7,376 nucleotides of DNA from Ilumatobacteraceae bacterium (GTDB lineage: Bacteria > Actinomycetota > Acidimicrobiia > Acidimicrobiales > Ilumatobacteraceae), in assembly GCA_021741795.1 (NCBI GenBank), contig JAIOXC010000066.1, positions 1-7,376 on the forward strand. Reading direction: 5' to 3'. Both the position numbers and the translations under genes were made by a program. Positions 1 through 6,691 of this stretch are shown here, piece after piece. The notes beneath the pieces are model-generated. The model searched no databases, was not told where the DNA came from, and saw nothing but the letters and a program-made list of their open reading frames with translations. Position 1 is the stretch's first letter. The number at the start of each line of letters is the position of its first letter.

Positions 1-605
1 AATCCGGTGCAATTGGACCAATTGGTGACTGGGTAGTGCGCCAAGCATGCACCGATGCACGCTCGTGGATGGACGCACACATTGTAGACGGATCATTCGT
101 CGTGCATGTCAACGTGTCTGCCCGTCAACTCAGCGACTCTGGTTTTGTTGAGCGCGTGATGGGTTCACTAAAAGAGACAAAACTTGAGCCGTTTCATCTT
201 GCGCTCGAGATCAACGAAACCACAATGCTCAACGACAACCCCGCGATTATGCGCACGCTTAACGCACTGAAGCGCCTCGGCGTCAAACTTGCAATTGACG
301 ACTTCGGCACGGGATATTCATCGCTCGCTCATCTGCGAGATTTTCCTGCAGACTTCCTCAAACTAGATGGCACTCTTGTGCGCGACATTGGTTTACAGGG
401 ATCAGACGATCCAATCGTTCGTTCAATCATCCAATTGGCACACTCGCTGAACATGTCGGTGATTGCCGAGTGGGTGACGAGCGATGATCAGACGCAACGG
501 CTGCGACTGTTGGGCTGCGACTTCGTGCAGGGGAACCGAATTGGCGAACCTGTCGTTGCATCGGAGTTTGCTCCGCTCATGCAATCGCGCACTACACACC
601 GCTAA
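1..605 (+). CDS. EAL-domain protein (cyclic-di-GMP phosphodiesterase family), 5' end outside window
   Basis: This is the C-terminal part of an EAL domain, the family that hydrolyses cyclic-di-GMP. The frame is already open at base 3 and reads an EAL-like segment (IGDWVVRQAC) before the first in-frame GTG at 36, so the gene begins left of the window and GTG 36 is not its start. The EAL signature itself and any GGDEF, PAS or membrane region are outside. Visible motifs are NVSARQL (N at 111-113), LEINET (both glutamates present), DDFGTGYSSL (from 297), the KLD lysine (360-362), AEWVT (465-479) and QG (528-533). The family usually reads AEGVE in the fourth of these, so the first glutamate is kept while the glycine is Trp and the second glutamate is Thr. 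The family is clear; activity is uncertain. The protein ends soon after the domain. Confidence 0.9.
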   Translation, partial: SGAIGPIGDWVVRQACTDARSWMDAHIVDGSFVVHVNVSARQLSDSGFVERVMGSLKETKLEPFHLALEINETTMLNDNPAIMRTLNALKRLGVKLAIDDFGTGYSSLAHLRDFPADFLKLDGTLVRDIGLQGSDDPIVRSIIQLAHSLNMSVIAEWVTSDDQTQRLRLLGCDFVQGNRIGEPVVASEFAPLMQSRTTHR

Positions 606-609
606 GAAT

Positions 610-615
610 TAACAT
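610..615 (+). promoter_or_regulatory. Candidate -10 element (TAACAT) of the oxidoreductase gene
   Basis: TAACAT fits the TANNNT form of an actinobacterial -10 box and ends 5 bases before the ATG at 621. Transcription would then begin at or next to the start codon, giving a leaderless mRNA. No clear -35 box is seen, and the only ribosome-site-like bases are a weak GAAG. Read-through from the EAL gene 15 bp upstream is an alternative. Confidence 0.35.
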
Positions 616-620
616 GAAGC

Positions 621-1514
621 ATGGCTCTTCAGCGTGATCTCAAATTTGGATGGTTGTCCCCCGTCATCGGTAACCAATGGAGTGACCACCAGCCAATCGT
701 GATGTTTCAGGAGCGCAATATTTTGCCAACTGCGCTACAACATTTTGATTCTCTGTGGATTGCCGATCACTTTTATGGATTTGATGCAAAAACAGATCCC
801 TTTATGGAGGCATGGACAACTCTGACTTGGCTTGCTGCCAAGTTCCCAAATGTTTTGCTGTGCCACCATGTGCTCGGGCAGGGCTATCGCAACCCTGCGC
901 TTACTGCAAAAATGGCTGCAACATTGCAGATGCTTTCGGGCAACAGGTTCATACTTGGCATTGGGGCCGGCTGGAGAGACGATGAATACAAGGCATATGG
1001 CTACGAGTTTCCACGACCTGCTGTCCGATTTGCAGAACTAGAAGAATTGATTCAGATCTGCCGTTTGATGTGGACACAGGATGCTCCAACATTTACTGGA
1101 AAACACTTTCACATCACCGAGGCTGCAGCGCCGCCCAAGCCCGAGATAGTTCCGCCTGTATGTATTGGTGCATACGGCGAACAAATCGGATTGCCGATGG
1201 TTGGAAGATTGGCGGATATGTGGAATGCCTCCACGCAAGGCAATGTGGATCGATGGCTCGTCAAGCGCGACATTGTGCGAGCTTCTGCTGAAAAATCGGG
1301 ACGCAATCCAAGCGACATTCAAATCTCGCTCACTGTTGAGAAGCCACTTCCGAATACCGATGATGAATCAGAAATGCTTCGAGCACAATTGCAAGTCATG
1401 GCCGACCACGGCGTCGAACATTTCGTGATGGACTTTGGACACCCGCAGTCAACCGAGCCTGTTTTGCGATTTGTTGAACAGGTGATGCAGCCAATGAAGG
1501 CTGCACGCAAATAA
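621..1514 (+). CDS. Luciferase-like (LLM class) flavin/F420-dependent oxidoreductase
   Basis: A 297-residue protein of the bacterial luciferase-like monooxygenase superfamily, a TIM-barrel fold that uses F420 or FMN. Family signatures are DSLWIADHF (residues 43-51), the segment LGIGAGWRDDEYKAYG (112-127) that typifies this family, FTGKHFHITEA (158-168) and the PPVCIGAYGE strand (178-187). Length is typical and there is no signal peptide, so it is cytoplasmic. The substrate cannot be told from the sequence; F420 rather than FMN is inferred from the subfamily look and the actinobacterial setting. ATG 621 is chosen because the nearby ATG at 614 is in another frame and soon stops. It lies 15 bp after the EAL gene on the same strand. 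Its stop codon directly abuts that of the convergent LCP gene. Confidence 0.88.
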   Translation: MALQRDLKFGWLSPVIGNQWSDHQPIVMFQERNILPTALQHFDSLWIADHFYGFDAKTDPFMEAWTTLTWLAAKFPNVLLCHHVLGQGYRNPALTAKMAATLQMLSGNRFILGIGAGWRDDEYKAYGYEFPRPAVRFAELEELIQICRLMWTQDAPTFTGKHFHITEAAAPPKPEIVPPVCIGAYGEQIGLPMVGRLADMWNASTQGNVDRWLVKRDIVRASAEKSGRNPSDIQISLTVEKPLPNTDDESEMLRAQLQVMADHGVEHFVMDFGHPQSTEPVLRFVEQVMQPMKAARK

Positions 1515-2537
1515 CTAACCTGCCGGCTCAATAGCGGGTCGCGGCCCGCTGCCGTTAAAAAATGCGAGCAGCGGTGCTGCTTCTTCGCCAAGTTGCAACA
1601 CAGAATTGCCATTGATGGTGTCACCATAAACAGCGAGCGGAAACGACGCAATACTTCCGCTGGCCGCGGGTCGCATCTTTTTTGCAAACTCAATCAGATC
1701 GAGTTGTTCGTCTACAACGATTGCGCCTAAGCCGCCGCTCATCACTTTGCCAACCGAAAACGGATTGCCCACAACTCCAATCACGGAGCTTTTTACGAGT
1801 GCTTCGACAAACGATCGTTGTCTTGCAGTTCGACCAATGTCGGACGAGCCGTCAATCTGCCACTCGCCATCAACTTTTTGCTCAAAAAATCGGCTGCGGG
1901 CAAATGCAAGCGCTTCCACCCCATCCAATGTTGAGCAACCTGGTTTCATAAACAAGCCAGTGTGTTTATCGCGTGACGGATAATCGACACACACTGACAC
2001 ACCACCGACTGCATCAACAATCTGTTTGAAACCTTGGAAATCTATTTCGACATAATGATGTATTGGCACTCCGAGCGCGCTCTGCACGGTGCGCACAAGC
2101 ACATCGGTGCCGGCTTGATAGGCGGTATTGATGCGCTGAAAGTCTTCTCCACCACCGATGGCAACCCACAAGTCACGAGGTATCGACAGCAACGAAACCG
2201 AACCAGATTTTTTGACGTAATGCATCACCATCAATGTGTCGCTGCGCTGACCGCCAATGTCTTCTTCCGCCCCAACGGCATTGAAGTCTGCATCAGTTGG
2301 GTCTGCTCCAGCACGCGAGTCAGAGCCAACCAGCAAATAGTTTTCAAACAACGGGTCGGGCGCAGATAATGCCGAAGTTGCAGTTGTCTCACGCTGAATC
2401 CCATCGAGTTGGGCATGCACATTTCGTACGATCCCAAACGATCCCGCGACTGCCGTAACGAGTGCGGCAACTGCGGTGATGATTAATCGTGTTGAGCGCT
2501 TGCCACGAGTTCGTGTTTCAGGACGATGCACCACCAC
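1515..2537 (-). CDS. LCP (LytR-CpsA-Psr) family cell-wall glycopolymer ligase
   Basis: A 340-residue membrane-anchored protein. LCP enzymes transfer lipid-linked glycopolymers (teichoic acids, arabinogalactan or capsule) onto peptidoglycan outside the cytoplasmic membrane. A basic N-terminus is followed by one membrane segment (about residues 17-36), then the LCP domain: GSDSRAG (71-77), RSDT (98-101), IPRD (119-122), GGVSVCVDYP (178-187), the TLDGVEALAFARSR stretch (203-216) and DIGRTARQR (233-241). The Asp and Arg residues expected to bind pyrophosphate and metal are present. Cys183 and Cys201 probably form the disulphide common in actinobacterial members. No LytR_C domain follows. The start is the first of three tandem GTG codons; a TAGCGT hexamer 6 bases upstream and no Shine-Dalgarno suggest a leaderless transcript. 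It lies 36 bp downstream of birA on the same strand. The actual glycopolymer is unknown. Confidence 0.92.
   Translation of the reverse strand: MVVHRPETRTRGKRSTRLIITAVAALVTAVAGSFGIVRNVHAQLDGIQRETTATSALSAPDPLFENYLLVGSDSRAGADPTDADFNAVGAEEDIGGQRSDTLMVMHYVKKSGSVSLLSIPRDLWVAIGGGEDFQRINTAYQAGTDVLVRTVQSALGVPIHHYVEIDFQGFKQIVDAVGGVSVCVDYPSRDKHTGLFMKPGCSTLDGVEALAFARSRFFEQKVDGEWQIDGSSDIGRTARQRSFVEALVKSSVIGVVGNPFSVGKVMSGGLGAIVVDEQLDLIEFAKKMRPAASGSIASFPLAVYGDTINGNSVLQLGEEAAPLLAFFNGSGPRPAIEPAG
1533..1574. other. Overlapping GC-rich inverted repeats at a convergent gene junction (possible transcription stop)
   Basis: Two perfect inverted repeats share a central arm. AGCGGG (1533-1538) pairs with CCCGCT (1545-1550) across a 6-base loop. 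CCGCTGC (1546-1552) pairs with GCAGCGG (1568-1574) across a 15-base loop. Only one can form at a time. Both lie inside the last codons of the LCP gene, 18 bases past the oxidoreductase stop. Neither is followed by a clear T-run on either strand, so this is not a standard intrinsic terminator, and a chance pairing in GC-rich coding DNA is possible. Confidence 0.25.
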
Positions 2538-2543
2538 GGTTAG

Positions 2544-2549
2544 ACGCTA
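2544..2549 (-). promoter_or_regulatory. Candidate -10 element (TAGCGT) of the LCP gene
   Basis: On the minus strand TAGCGT occupies 2549 down to 2544, exactly 6 bases before the GTG at 2537. This is the -12 to -7 position if transcription starts on the first base of the start codon. No good -35 box is visible. No purine-rich ribosome site lies upstream, which supports leaderless translation. Co-transcription from birA is also possible. Confidence 0.4.
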
Positions 2550-2552
2550 ATC

Positions 2553-2569
2553 GCTCTGAACGACAGAGC
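2553..2569. other. Perfect 6-bp inverted repeat between birA stop and LCP start
   Basis: GCTCTG (2553-2558) and CAGAGC (2564-2569) form a perfect inverted repeat around a 5-base spacer. It sits in the 36-bp gap between birA and the LCP gene, just upstream of the candidate TAGCGT -10. It could be a weak hairpin ending the birA transcript (though no T-run follows on the minus strand) or an operator within the promoter spacer. Confidence 0.3.
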
Positions 2570-2573
2570 ATGA

Positions 2574-3323
2574 TCACTGCGCTCGTAGGTGCACCACATC
2601 ACCAGTATCAATCTGATGACTTCGCCCCGTGTCATCAACCACTTCAAGCCGACCGTCCATGAGCACGCTTGATGCACGACCAGTCACGACATGCATGGCC
2701 ATCTCTACTCGAACTTCTTGACCAATCGTCATCAGATGCGACACATATCTCGCGTGCAGTTGTGCCGGATCAAGAGCCTCGAGAACATCGATGTGCCACA
2801 ACATTGCTCGCAGCAAATCGGTAGGTGTGGTTTGTGCATTACGGGATGCAGCGTTCAGCGAAACCGCATCTGGTGGCGCCCACCCAACATTGACGCCAAT
2901 ACCAACGACAATAAAGTCGGCTGCACCTTGCGCCAAAATGCCCGATACTTTTTTGCCGTCAATCAATAAATCATTTGGCCATTTCATCTGTGGCTTCACA
3001 GCGACAAGTTGTTCGCTCGCAAGCGCAGCCGCCATTCCTACTATCTGCGTAAATTGATGTGTTGGTCGCACGATCGTGTCTGCAAAACGAAACAAAAGCG
3101 AGACAAGCAAATTGGATCCGGGTTCAGCAACCCACGTGCGATCAAGCCTGCCCTTTCCTGCACTCTGAAATTGAGCCATCAAGACGCTGTGATGCAGCGC
3201 GCCATCGTGTGCACTCGCCAGCAAATCTGTGTTGGTGCTGCCAGTTTCTGCAACAACTGAAACCCACCAACCATTGGGCCATGTGCTCGAGTTTTCAGGC
3301 TGGTTGGGAGACACGAGGTTCAT
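2574..3323 (-). CDS. birA: Biotin--[biotin carboxyl-carrier protein] ligase, no DNA-binding domain
   Basis: A 249-residue cytoplasmic enzyme that activates biotin with ATP to biotinyl-AMP and attaches it to a lysine of biotin-dependent carboxylases. Motifs are GSTNTDL (residues 28-34), the biotinyl-AMP loop GKGRLDRTW (56-64), KWPNDLLIDGKK (114-125) running into VSGIL, GIGVNVGW (141-148), and a C-terminal SH3-like domain starting near GQEVRVE. The catalytic domain begins almost at once, so there is no N-terminal winged helix as in the E. coli bifunctional repressor: this is the class I, ligase-only form. ATG 3323 is chosen because the reading frame further upstream runs into the divergent carboxylase gene and has no family similarity. 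A TATCTT hexamer 6 bases upstream and no Shine-Dalgarno suggest a leaderless mRNA. The divergent neighbour encodes a likely substrate. Confidence 0.93.
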   Translation of the reverse strand: MNLVSPNQPENSSTWPNGWWVSVVAETGSTNTDLLASAHDGALHHSVLMAQFQSAGKGRLDRTWVAEPGSNLLVSLLFRFADTIVRPTHQFTQIVGMAAALASEQLVAVKPQMKWPNDLLIDGKKVSGILAQGAADFIVVGIGVNVGWAPPDAVSLNAASRNAQTTPTDLLRAMLWHIDVLEALDPAQLHARYVSHLMTIGQEVRVEMAMHVVTGRASSVLMDGRLEVVDDTGRSHQIDTGDVVHLRAQ

Positions 3324-3337
3324 CAGGTAAAGATAAT
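3308..3337 (+). promoter_or_regulatory. Candidate promoter of the biotin carboxylase gene
   Basis: GATAAT (3332-3337) matches the TATAAT consensus at five of six bases. GAGACA (3308-3313), with four matches to TTGACA, lies 18 bp upstream as a possible -35, inside the first codons of divergent birA. The -10 ends 5 bases before GTG 3343, which predicts a leaderless or nearly leaderless transcript. The -10 overlaps the birA -10 on the other strand. Confidence 0.45.
3330..3335 (-). promoter_or_regulatory. Candidate -10 element (TATCTT) of birA
   Basis: On the minus strand TATCTT occupies 3335 down to 3330, exactly 6 bases before the birA ATG at 3323. It overlaps the plus-strand GATAAT of the carboxylase gene by four base pairs (3332-3335). 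No convincing -35 box is seen. Confidence 0.42.
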
Positions 3338-3342
3338 AAGCC

Positions 3343-5094
3343 GTGTTGAAAAAAATCCTGATAGCCAATCGAGGCGAAATCGCCGTTCGTGTCATCCGTA
3401 CCGCCCGAGAAATGGGTATCGCCACGGTTGCTGTGTATTCCGAGCTCGATCGCAATGCCCTGCATGTGCGACTTGCCGACGAGGCCTACGCCCTCGGTGG
3501 CCAAACTGCCGCAGAGAGTTACCTCAACACTGAAGCCATCCTGGACGCCATTCGCAAGAGCGGCGCCGACGGCGTGCATCCCGGTTATGGATTCTTTAGT
3601 GAAAACGCAGACTTTGCTCAGGCCATCACCGACATGGGCGTGGCTTTCATCGGACCACCTCCAGCCGCAATCGTTGAAATGGGAGACAAAGTTTCGTCAC
3701 GCAAAGCCGCACTTCGCGGTGGTGCACCAATCGTGCCTGGCACCACAGAGTTCACCAAGAGCGCCAAAGAAATTACCGACTTCGGAAATGAGTTTGGTTG
3801 GCCAGTAGCAATCAAGGCTGCCTTCGGTGGTGGCGGACGCGGAATGAAAGTTGTGCAGTCGGCTGATCAAGTGCAAGAGGCAATGGACTCTGCTCAACGT
3901 GAATCAAAAGCTTTCTTTGGTCGCGACGAAATCTATGTAGAGCGTTACCTCACATGGCCGCGCCACATCGAAGTTCAACTCGTCGGCGACAAGCACGGCA
4001 ATGTGGTGTGGGTCTCGACTCGTGACTGCTCCGCGCAACGACGTCACCAAAAACTGATTGAAGAAGCCCCTGCGCCTGGCTTGCCAGACGGTATGGAAGA
4101 GGCAATGGGCGCAGCTGCTGTCAAAGCAGCCAAAGCGGTTGGCTACTACAACGCCGGCACCGTTGAGTTCATCTACCAAGACAACGATTTTTTCTTTCTT
4201 GAAATGAATACTCGTTTGCAAGTTGAACACCCAGTCACCGAAGTGATCACAGGCATCGACTTGGTTGAGTGGCAAATACTTGTTGCGTCAGGTGAAAAAT
4301 TGCCGATGACTCAAAAACAAGTTGCTGCTCGCCGCAATGGTCACGGCATCGAAGTGCGCATCAATGCCGAAAACCCAAGTGGCGGAAAATTCTTGCCTTC
4401 ACCAGGCACAATCACCGCTCTCACCACGCCAGACGGTTTCGGTACTCGCTTCGACGGTGGTTACGAAGCCGGCGACACCGTCAGCCAGTACTACGACAAT
4501 CTTGTTGGCAAATTAATCGTGTGGGGCAAAGATCGCGACACCGCAATCGCTCGCACCATTCGCGCACTCGAAGAAATGGTGATCGTTGGAGTGCACACCA
4601 CCATTCCTGCCGACTTAGCAATTTTGCGCCACCCAGATTTCTCTGCCATCACACACTCCACCAAGTGGGTTGAAGAGACGCTCGATTTATCACAACTTGT
4701 TTCGCATGCAGGCGCAGCGCCAGCAGATGACGATCAAGACTTGGTCGAGCGCTCGACCACTGTCGAAGTCAATGGCAAGCGATTTGATGTAAAGATGTGG
4801 GTGCCAGAGTTTGCAGTAGGCACTGCCAAAAAGACCAAGAAGCCAACTCGCGGCTCGGGTGGCTCCGGTGGTGGTGGTGCAAGCGGTGCGGTGACTGCAC
4901 CAATGCAAGGCACCATCGTCAAGGTGATGGTTGAGGTCGGTCAGACAATTGCCGTTGGCGACGCTGTCGTTGTGCTCGAGGCCATGAAAATGGAAAACCA
5001 AATCACCGCCGAAAAGGCTGGAAAAGTCACCAAAGTCAACGTTACTGCAGGCGACAAAGTTGGCTCTGGTGACGTGCTCGCTGTTATTGAGTAA
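3343..5094 (+). CDS. accA3: Acyl-CoA carboxylase alpha subunit: biotin carboxylase fused to biotin carboxyl-carrier domain
   Basis: A 583-residue cytoplasmic subunit that carboxylates biotin using ATP and bicarbonate and carries carboxybiotin to a separate carboxyltransferase, making malonyl-CoA or methylmalonyl-CoA. Biotin carboxylase spans residues 1 to about 450: KILIANRGEIAVRVIR at the start, Lys158 before GGGGRGMKVV, His208 (RHIEVQ), Lys237 (QRRHQK), EMNTR with Glu287/Asn289/Arg291, and Arg339 (EVRINAE), all matching catalytic or ATP-binding residues of the family. A Lys- and Gly-rich linker (about 490-515) leads to the BCCP domain; AMKM carries the biotinylated Lys549, 34 residues from the C-terminus as usual. 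The AccA3 type is inferred from the fusion; acetyl- versus propionyl-CoA use is undecided and no beta subunit lies in the window. GTG 3343 lacks a good Shine-Dalgarno; TTG 3346 is an alternative. Divergent birA is 19 bp away. Confidence 0.93.
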   Translation: MLKKILIANRGEIAVRVIRTAREMGIATVAVYSELDRNALHVRLADEAYALGGQTAAESYLNTEAILDAIRKSGADGVHPGYGFFSENADFAQAITDMGVAFIGPPPAAIVEMGDKVSSRKAALRGGAPIVPGTTEFTKSAKEITDFGNEFGWPVAIKAAFGGGGRGMKVVQSADQVQEAMDSAQRESKAFFGRDEIYVERYLTWPRHIEVQLVGDKHGNVVWVSTRDCSAQRRHQKLIEEAPAPGLPDGMEEAMGAAAVKAAKAVGYYNAGTVEFIYQDNDFFFLEMNTRLQVEHPVTEVITGIDLVEWQILVASGEKLPMTQKQVAARRNGHGIEVRINAENPSGGKFLPSPGTITALTTPDGFGTRFDGGYEAGDTVSQYYDNLVGKLIVWGKDRDTAIARTIRALEEMVIVGVHTTIPADLAILRHPDFSAITHSTKWVEETLDLSQLVSHAGAAPADDDQDLVERSTTVEVNGKRFDVKMWVPEFAVGTAKKTKKPTRGSGGSGGGGASGAVTAPMQGTIVKVMVEVGQTIAVGDAVVVLEAMKMENQITAEKAGKVTKVNVTAGDKVGSGDVLAVIE

Positions 5095-5141
5095 CGGAAA
5101 CAGTTAACCGAAATAGCAACGACGCCTCAAGCCCGCGCGAC

Positions 5142-5147
5142 TAGTTT
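5142..5147 (+). promoter_or_regulatory. Candidate -10 element (TAGTTT) of lysS
   Basis: TAGTTT lies directly before GTG 5148 and exactly 6 bases before a second in-frame GTG at 5154. If it is the -10, transcription starts at 5154 and the protein would be two residues shorter than from 5148. It sits in the roughly 53-bp gap after the carboxylase gene, which holds no other convincing signal and no clear terminator. Confidence 0.38.
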
Positions 5148-6689
5148 GTGAGCGTGACTTCAAGCCCCGAATCAGCCGAAAACGGCGACAATCTCGATCC
5201 AATCCAAACCTCGAGCGGCCTTGCCGCCGAGATGGCACGCCGACTCGACAACATCGCAGCACTGCGCGCGAAGGGCACCAACCCATATCCGTATCGGTTT
5301 GATCGCACTCACACCCTTGGCGAAATTCGCGCCGCGCACGGTGCGCTCGAGGCGGGTAACGAAACCACCGAGCACGTCGCCATCGCAGGACGCATCATGC
5401 TCAAGCGTGATCAGGGCAAACTTATTTTTTGCACACTTCGCGATCGCACTGGCGACATTCAACTGTTTGTGTCGAAAGCAATTGTTGGCGACGACGCGTT
5501 TGATGCCATCAACAATTTTGACTTAGGCGACTGGGTTGGTGTGAGCGGTTTGGTGATGACAACACGCAAAGGCGAGTTGTCGGTCAAAGTCGATACCGCA
5601 CAATTGTTGGCAAAGGCCGTGCGCCCAATGCCCGACAAATGGCACGGCCTCACTGATGTCGATACGCGTTATCGCCAGCGTTACGCAGACCTCATCATCA
5701 ACGAAGAGGCGCGTCGCACGTTCGAGATCCGTCACGCAACAATCGCCAGTTTCAGAAAGACATTGCACGACAATCAATTCATCGAAGTAGAGACACCGGT
5801 GTTGCACATGGAAGCTGGCGGCGCCCACGCTCGCCCGTTCGTCACCCACCACAACACTCTCGACATGCAATTGTTTTTGCGCATCGCTCTCGAATTGCAC
5901 CTCAAACGCTTGATCGTTGGTGGCATGGAGCGCGTGTTCGAGATCGGTCGCGTGTTTCGTAACGAAGGCATCTCTACGCGCCACAACCCAGAGTTCACGA
6001 TGATGGAGAGTTACCAAGCGTTTGGTGACTACAACGAAGTCATGGCGCTTACTGAACAACTCATCACAAATGCTGCACGTGAAGCAACCGGAAGCACTGT
6101 CGTCATTATCAACGGACAAGAATTTGATCTTGCTCAACCATGGCGCAAAGCGCGCATGATTGACTTGGCTGGCGAAAAAGTTGGCGAAACATTGCACCCG
6201 TCCATGGACGTCGATGCCGTGCGCAAGATCGCAGCCAAACACAACATCAAAACCGATACCCACTGGGGCTCGGGTCGCATCATCGAAGAAATATTTGCCG
6301 AACTCGCAGAAGGCGAATTGCAAGAGCCAACATTTGTGACAGGACATCCTGTCGAGATCTCGCCTCTCGCACGAGCCGACCGCAATGACCCGCATCTCAC
6401 CGAGCGTTTTGAATTGTTTATTGGAGCACGCGAACTTGCCAATGGTTATAGCGAATTAAATGACCCTGTTGAGCAACGGTTGCGCTTCGAAGATGAGCAA
6501 AAAGCCAAAGTCGCCGGCGACAATGAAGCCGGCAGCATGGACGAAGATTATTTGCGCGCACTCGAGTTTGGAATGCCACCAACAGCGGGCCTTGGCATCG
6601 GCATCGACCGCCTTGTCATGTTGTTGGCTGCTGCTGGTTCAATTAAAGACGTGATTCTGTTTCCGACACTTCGCCCCGAGGCCAAGTAG
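5148..6689 (+). CDS. lysS: Lysine--tRNA ligase, class II
   Basis: A 513-residue class II lysyl-tRNA synthetase that charges tRNA-Lys in the cytoplasm, close to the usual length of about 500. After a short variable N-terminus comes the anticodon-binding OB domain (about residues 75-170, with RIMLKRDQGKLIFCTLRDRTG near its start). The catalytic domain has motif 1 (FIEVETP, 211-217), motif 2 (FRNEGIS, 270-276, Arg271), the HNPEFTMMESY segment, the lysine-site region FIGARELANGYSELNDP, and motif 3 (GLGIGIDR, 481-488, Arg488). Nothing essential appears to be missing. The start is GTG 5148 or GTG 5154, with the second favoured if TAGTTT at 5142-5147 is the -10. The anticodon domain separates it from LysX- or EpmA-type paralogues. 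dapD starts 2 bp after the stop, implying one transcript. Confidence 0.96.
   Translation: MSVTSSPESAENGDNLDPIQTSSGLAAEMARRLDNIAALRAKGTNPYPYRFDRTHTLGEIRAAHGALEAGNETTEHVAIAGRIMLKRDQGKLIFCTLRDRTGDIQLFVSKAIVGDDAFDAINNFDLGDWVGVSGLVMTTRKGELSVKVDTAQLLAKAVRPMPDKWHGLTDVDTRYRQRYADLIINEEARRTFEIRHATIASFRKTLHDNQFIEVETPVLHMEAGGAHARPFVTHHNTLDMQLFLRIALELHLKRLIVGGMERVFEIGRVFRNEGISTRHNPEFTMMESYQAFGDYNEVMALTEQLITNAAREATGSTVVIINGQEFDLAQPWRKARMIDLAGEKVGETLHPSMDVDAVRKIAAKHNIKTDTHWGSGRIIEEIFAELAEGELQEPTFVTGHPVEISPLARADRNDPHLTERFELFIGARELANGYSELNDPVEQRLRFEDEQKAKVAGDNEAGSMDEDYLRALEFGMPPTAGLGIGIDRLVMLLAAAGSIKDVILFPTLRPEAK
6678..6681 (+). promoter_or_regulatory. Possible Shine-Dalgarno (GAGG) for dapD inside the lysS tail
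   Basis: GAGG ends 10 bases before the dapD GTG at 6692 and lies within the last codons of lysS. It is the clearest ribosome-site-like sequence before any start in the window. That fits dapD being an internal gene of an operon, while the other genes look leaderless. Confidence 0.35.
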
Positions 6690-6691
6690 CC

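Noticed and set aside
36..38. GTG 36 as start of the EAL gene
   Set aside because: The frame upstream of it to base 3 encodes conserved EAL-domain residues, so the gene is cut by the window edge and does not start here.
1319..1693. 124-codon minus-strand frame across the oxidoreductase/LCP junction
   Set aside because: It overlaps two well-supported genes in the wrong frame and shows no family features.
3324..3455. N-terminal extension of birA by 44 codons
   Set aside because: It would overlap the first codons of the divergent carboxylase gene, and the residues have no similarity to a winged helix or other BirA domain. ATG 3323 gives a normal class I BirA start.
5095..5110. Short inverted repeat CGG...CCG around GTTAAC after the carboxylase gene
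   Set aside because: The outer stem is only 3 bp and no T-run follows, so it is too weak to call a terminator or operator.
5523..6395. Long open frame (290 codons) antisense to lysS
   Set aside because: It lies fully within lysS on the opposite strand, has no recognisable domain and an odd composition rich in Cys, His and Phe. It is explained by the codon pattern of lysS.
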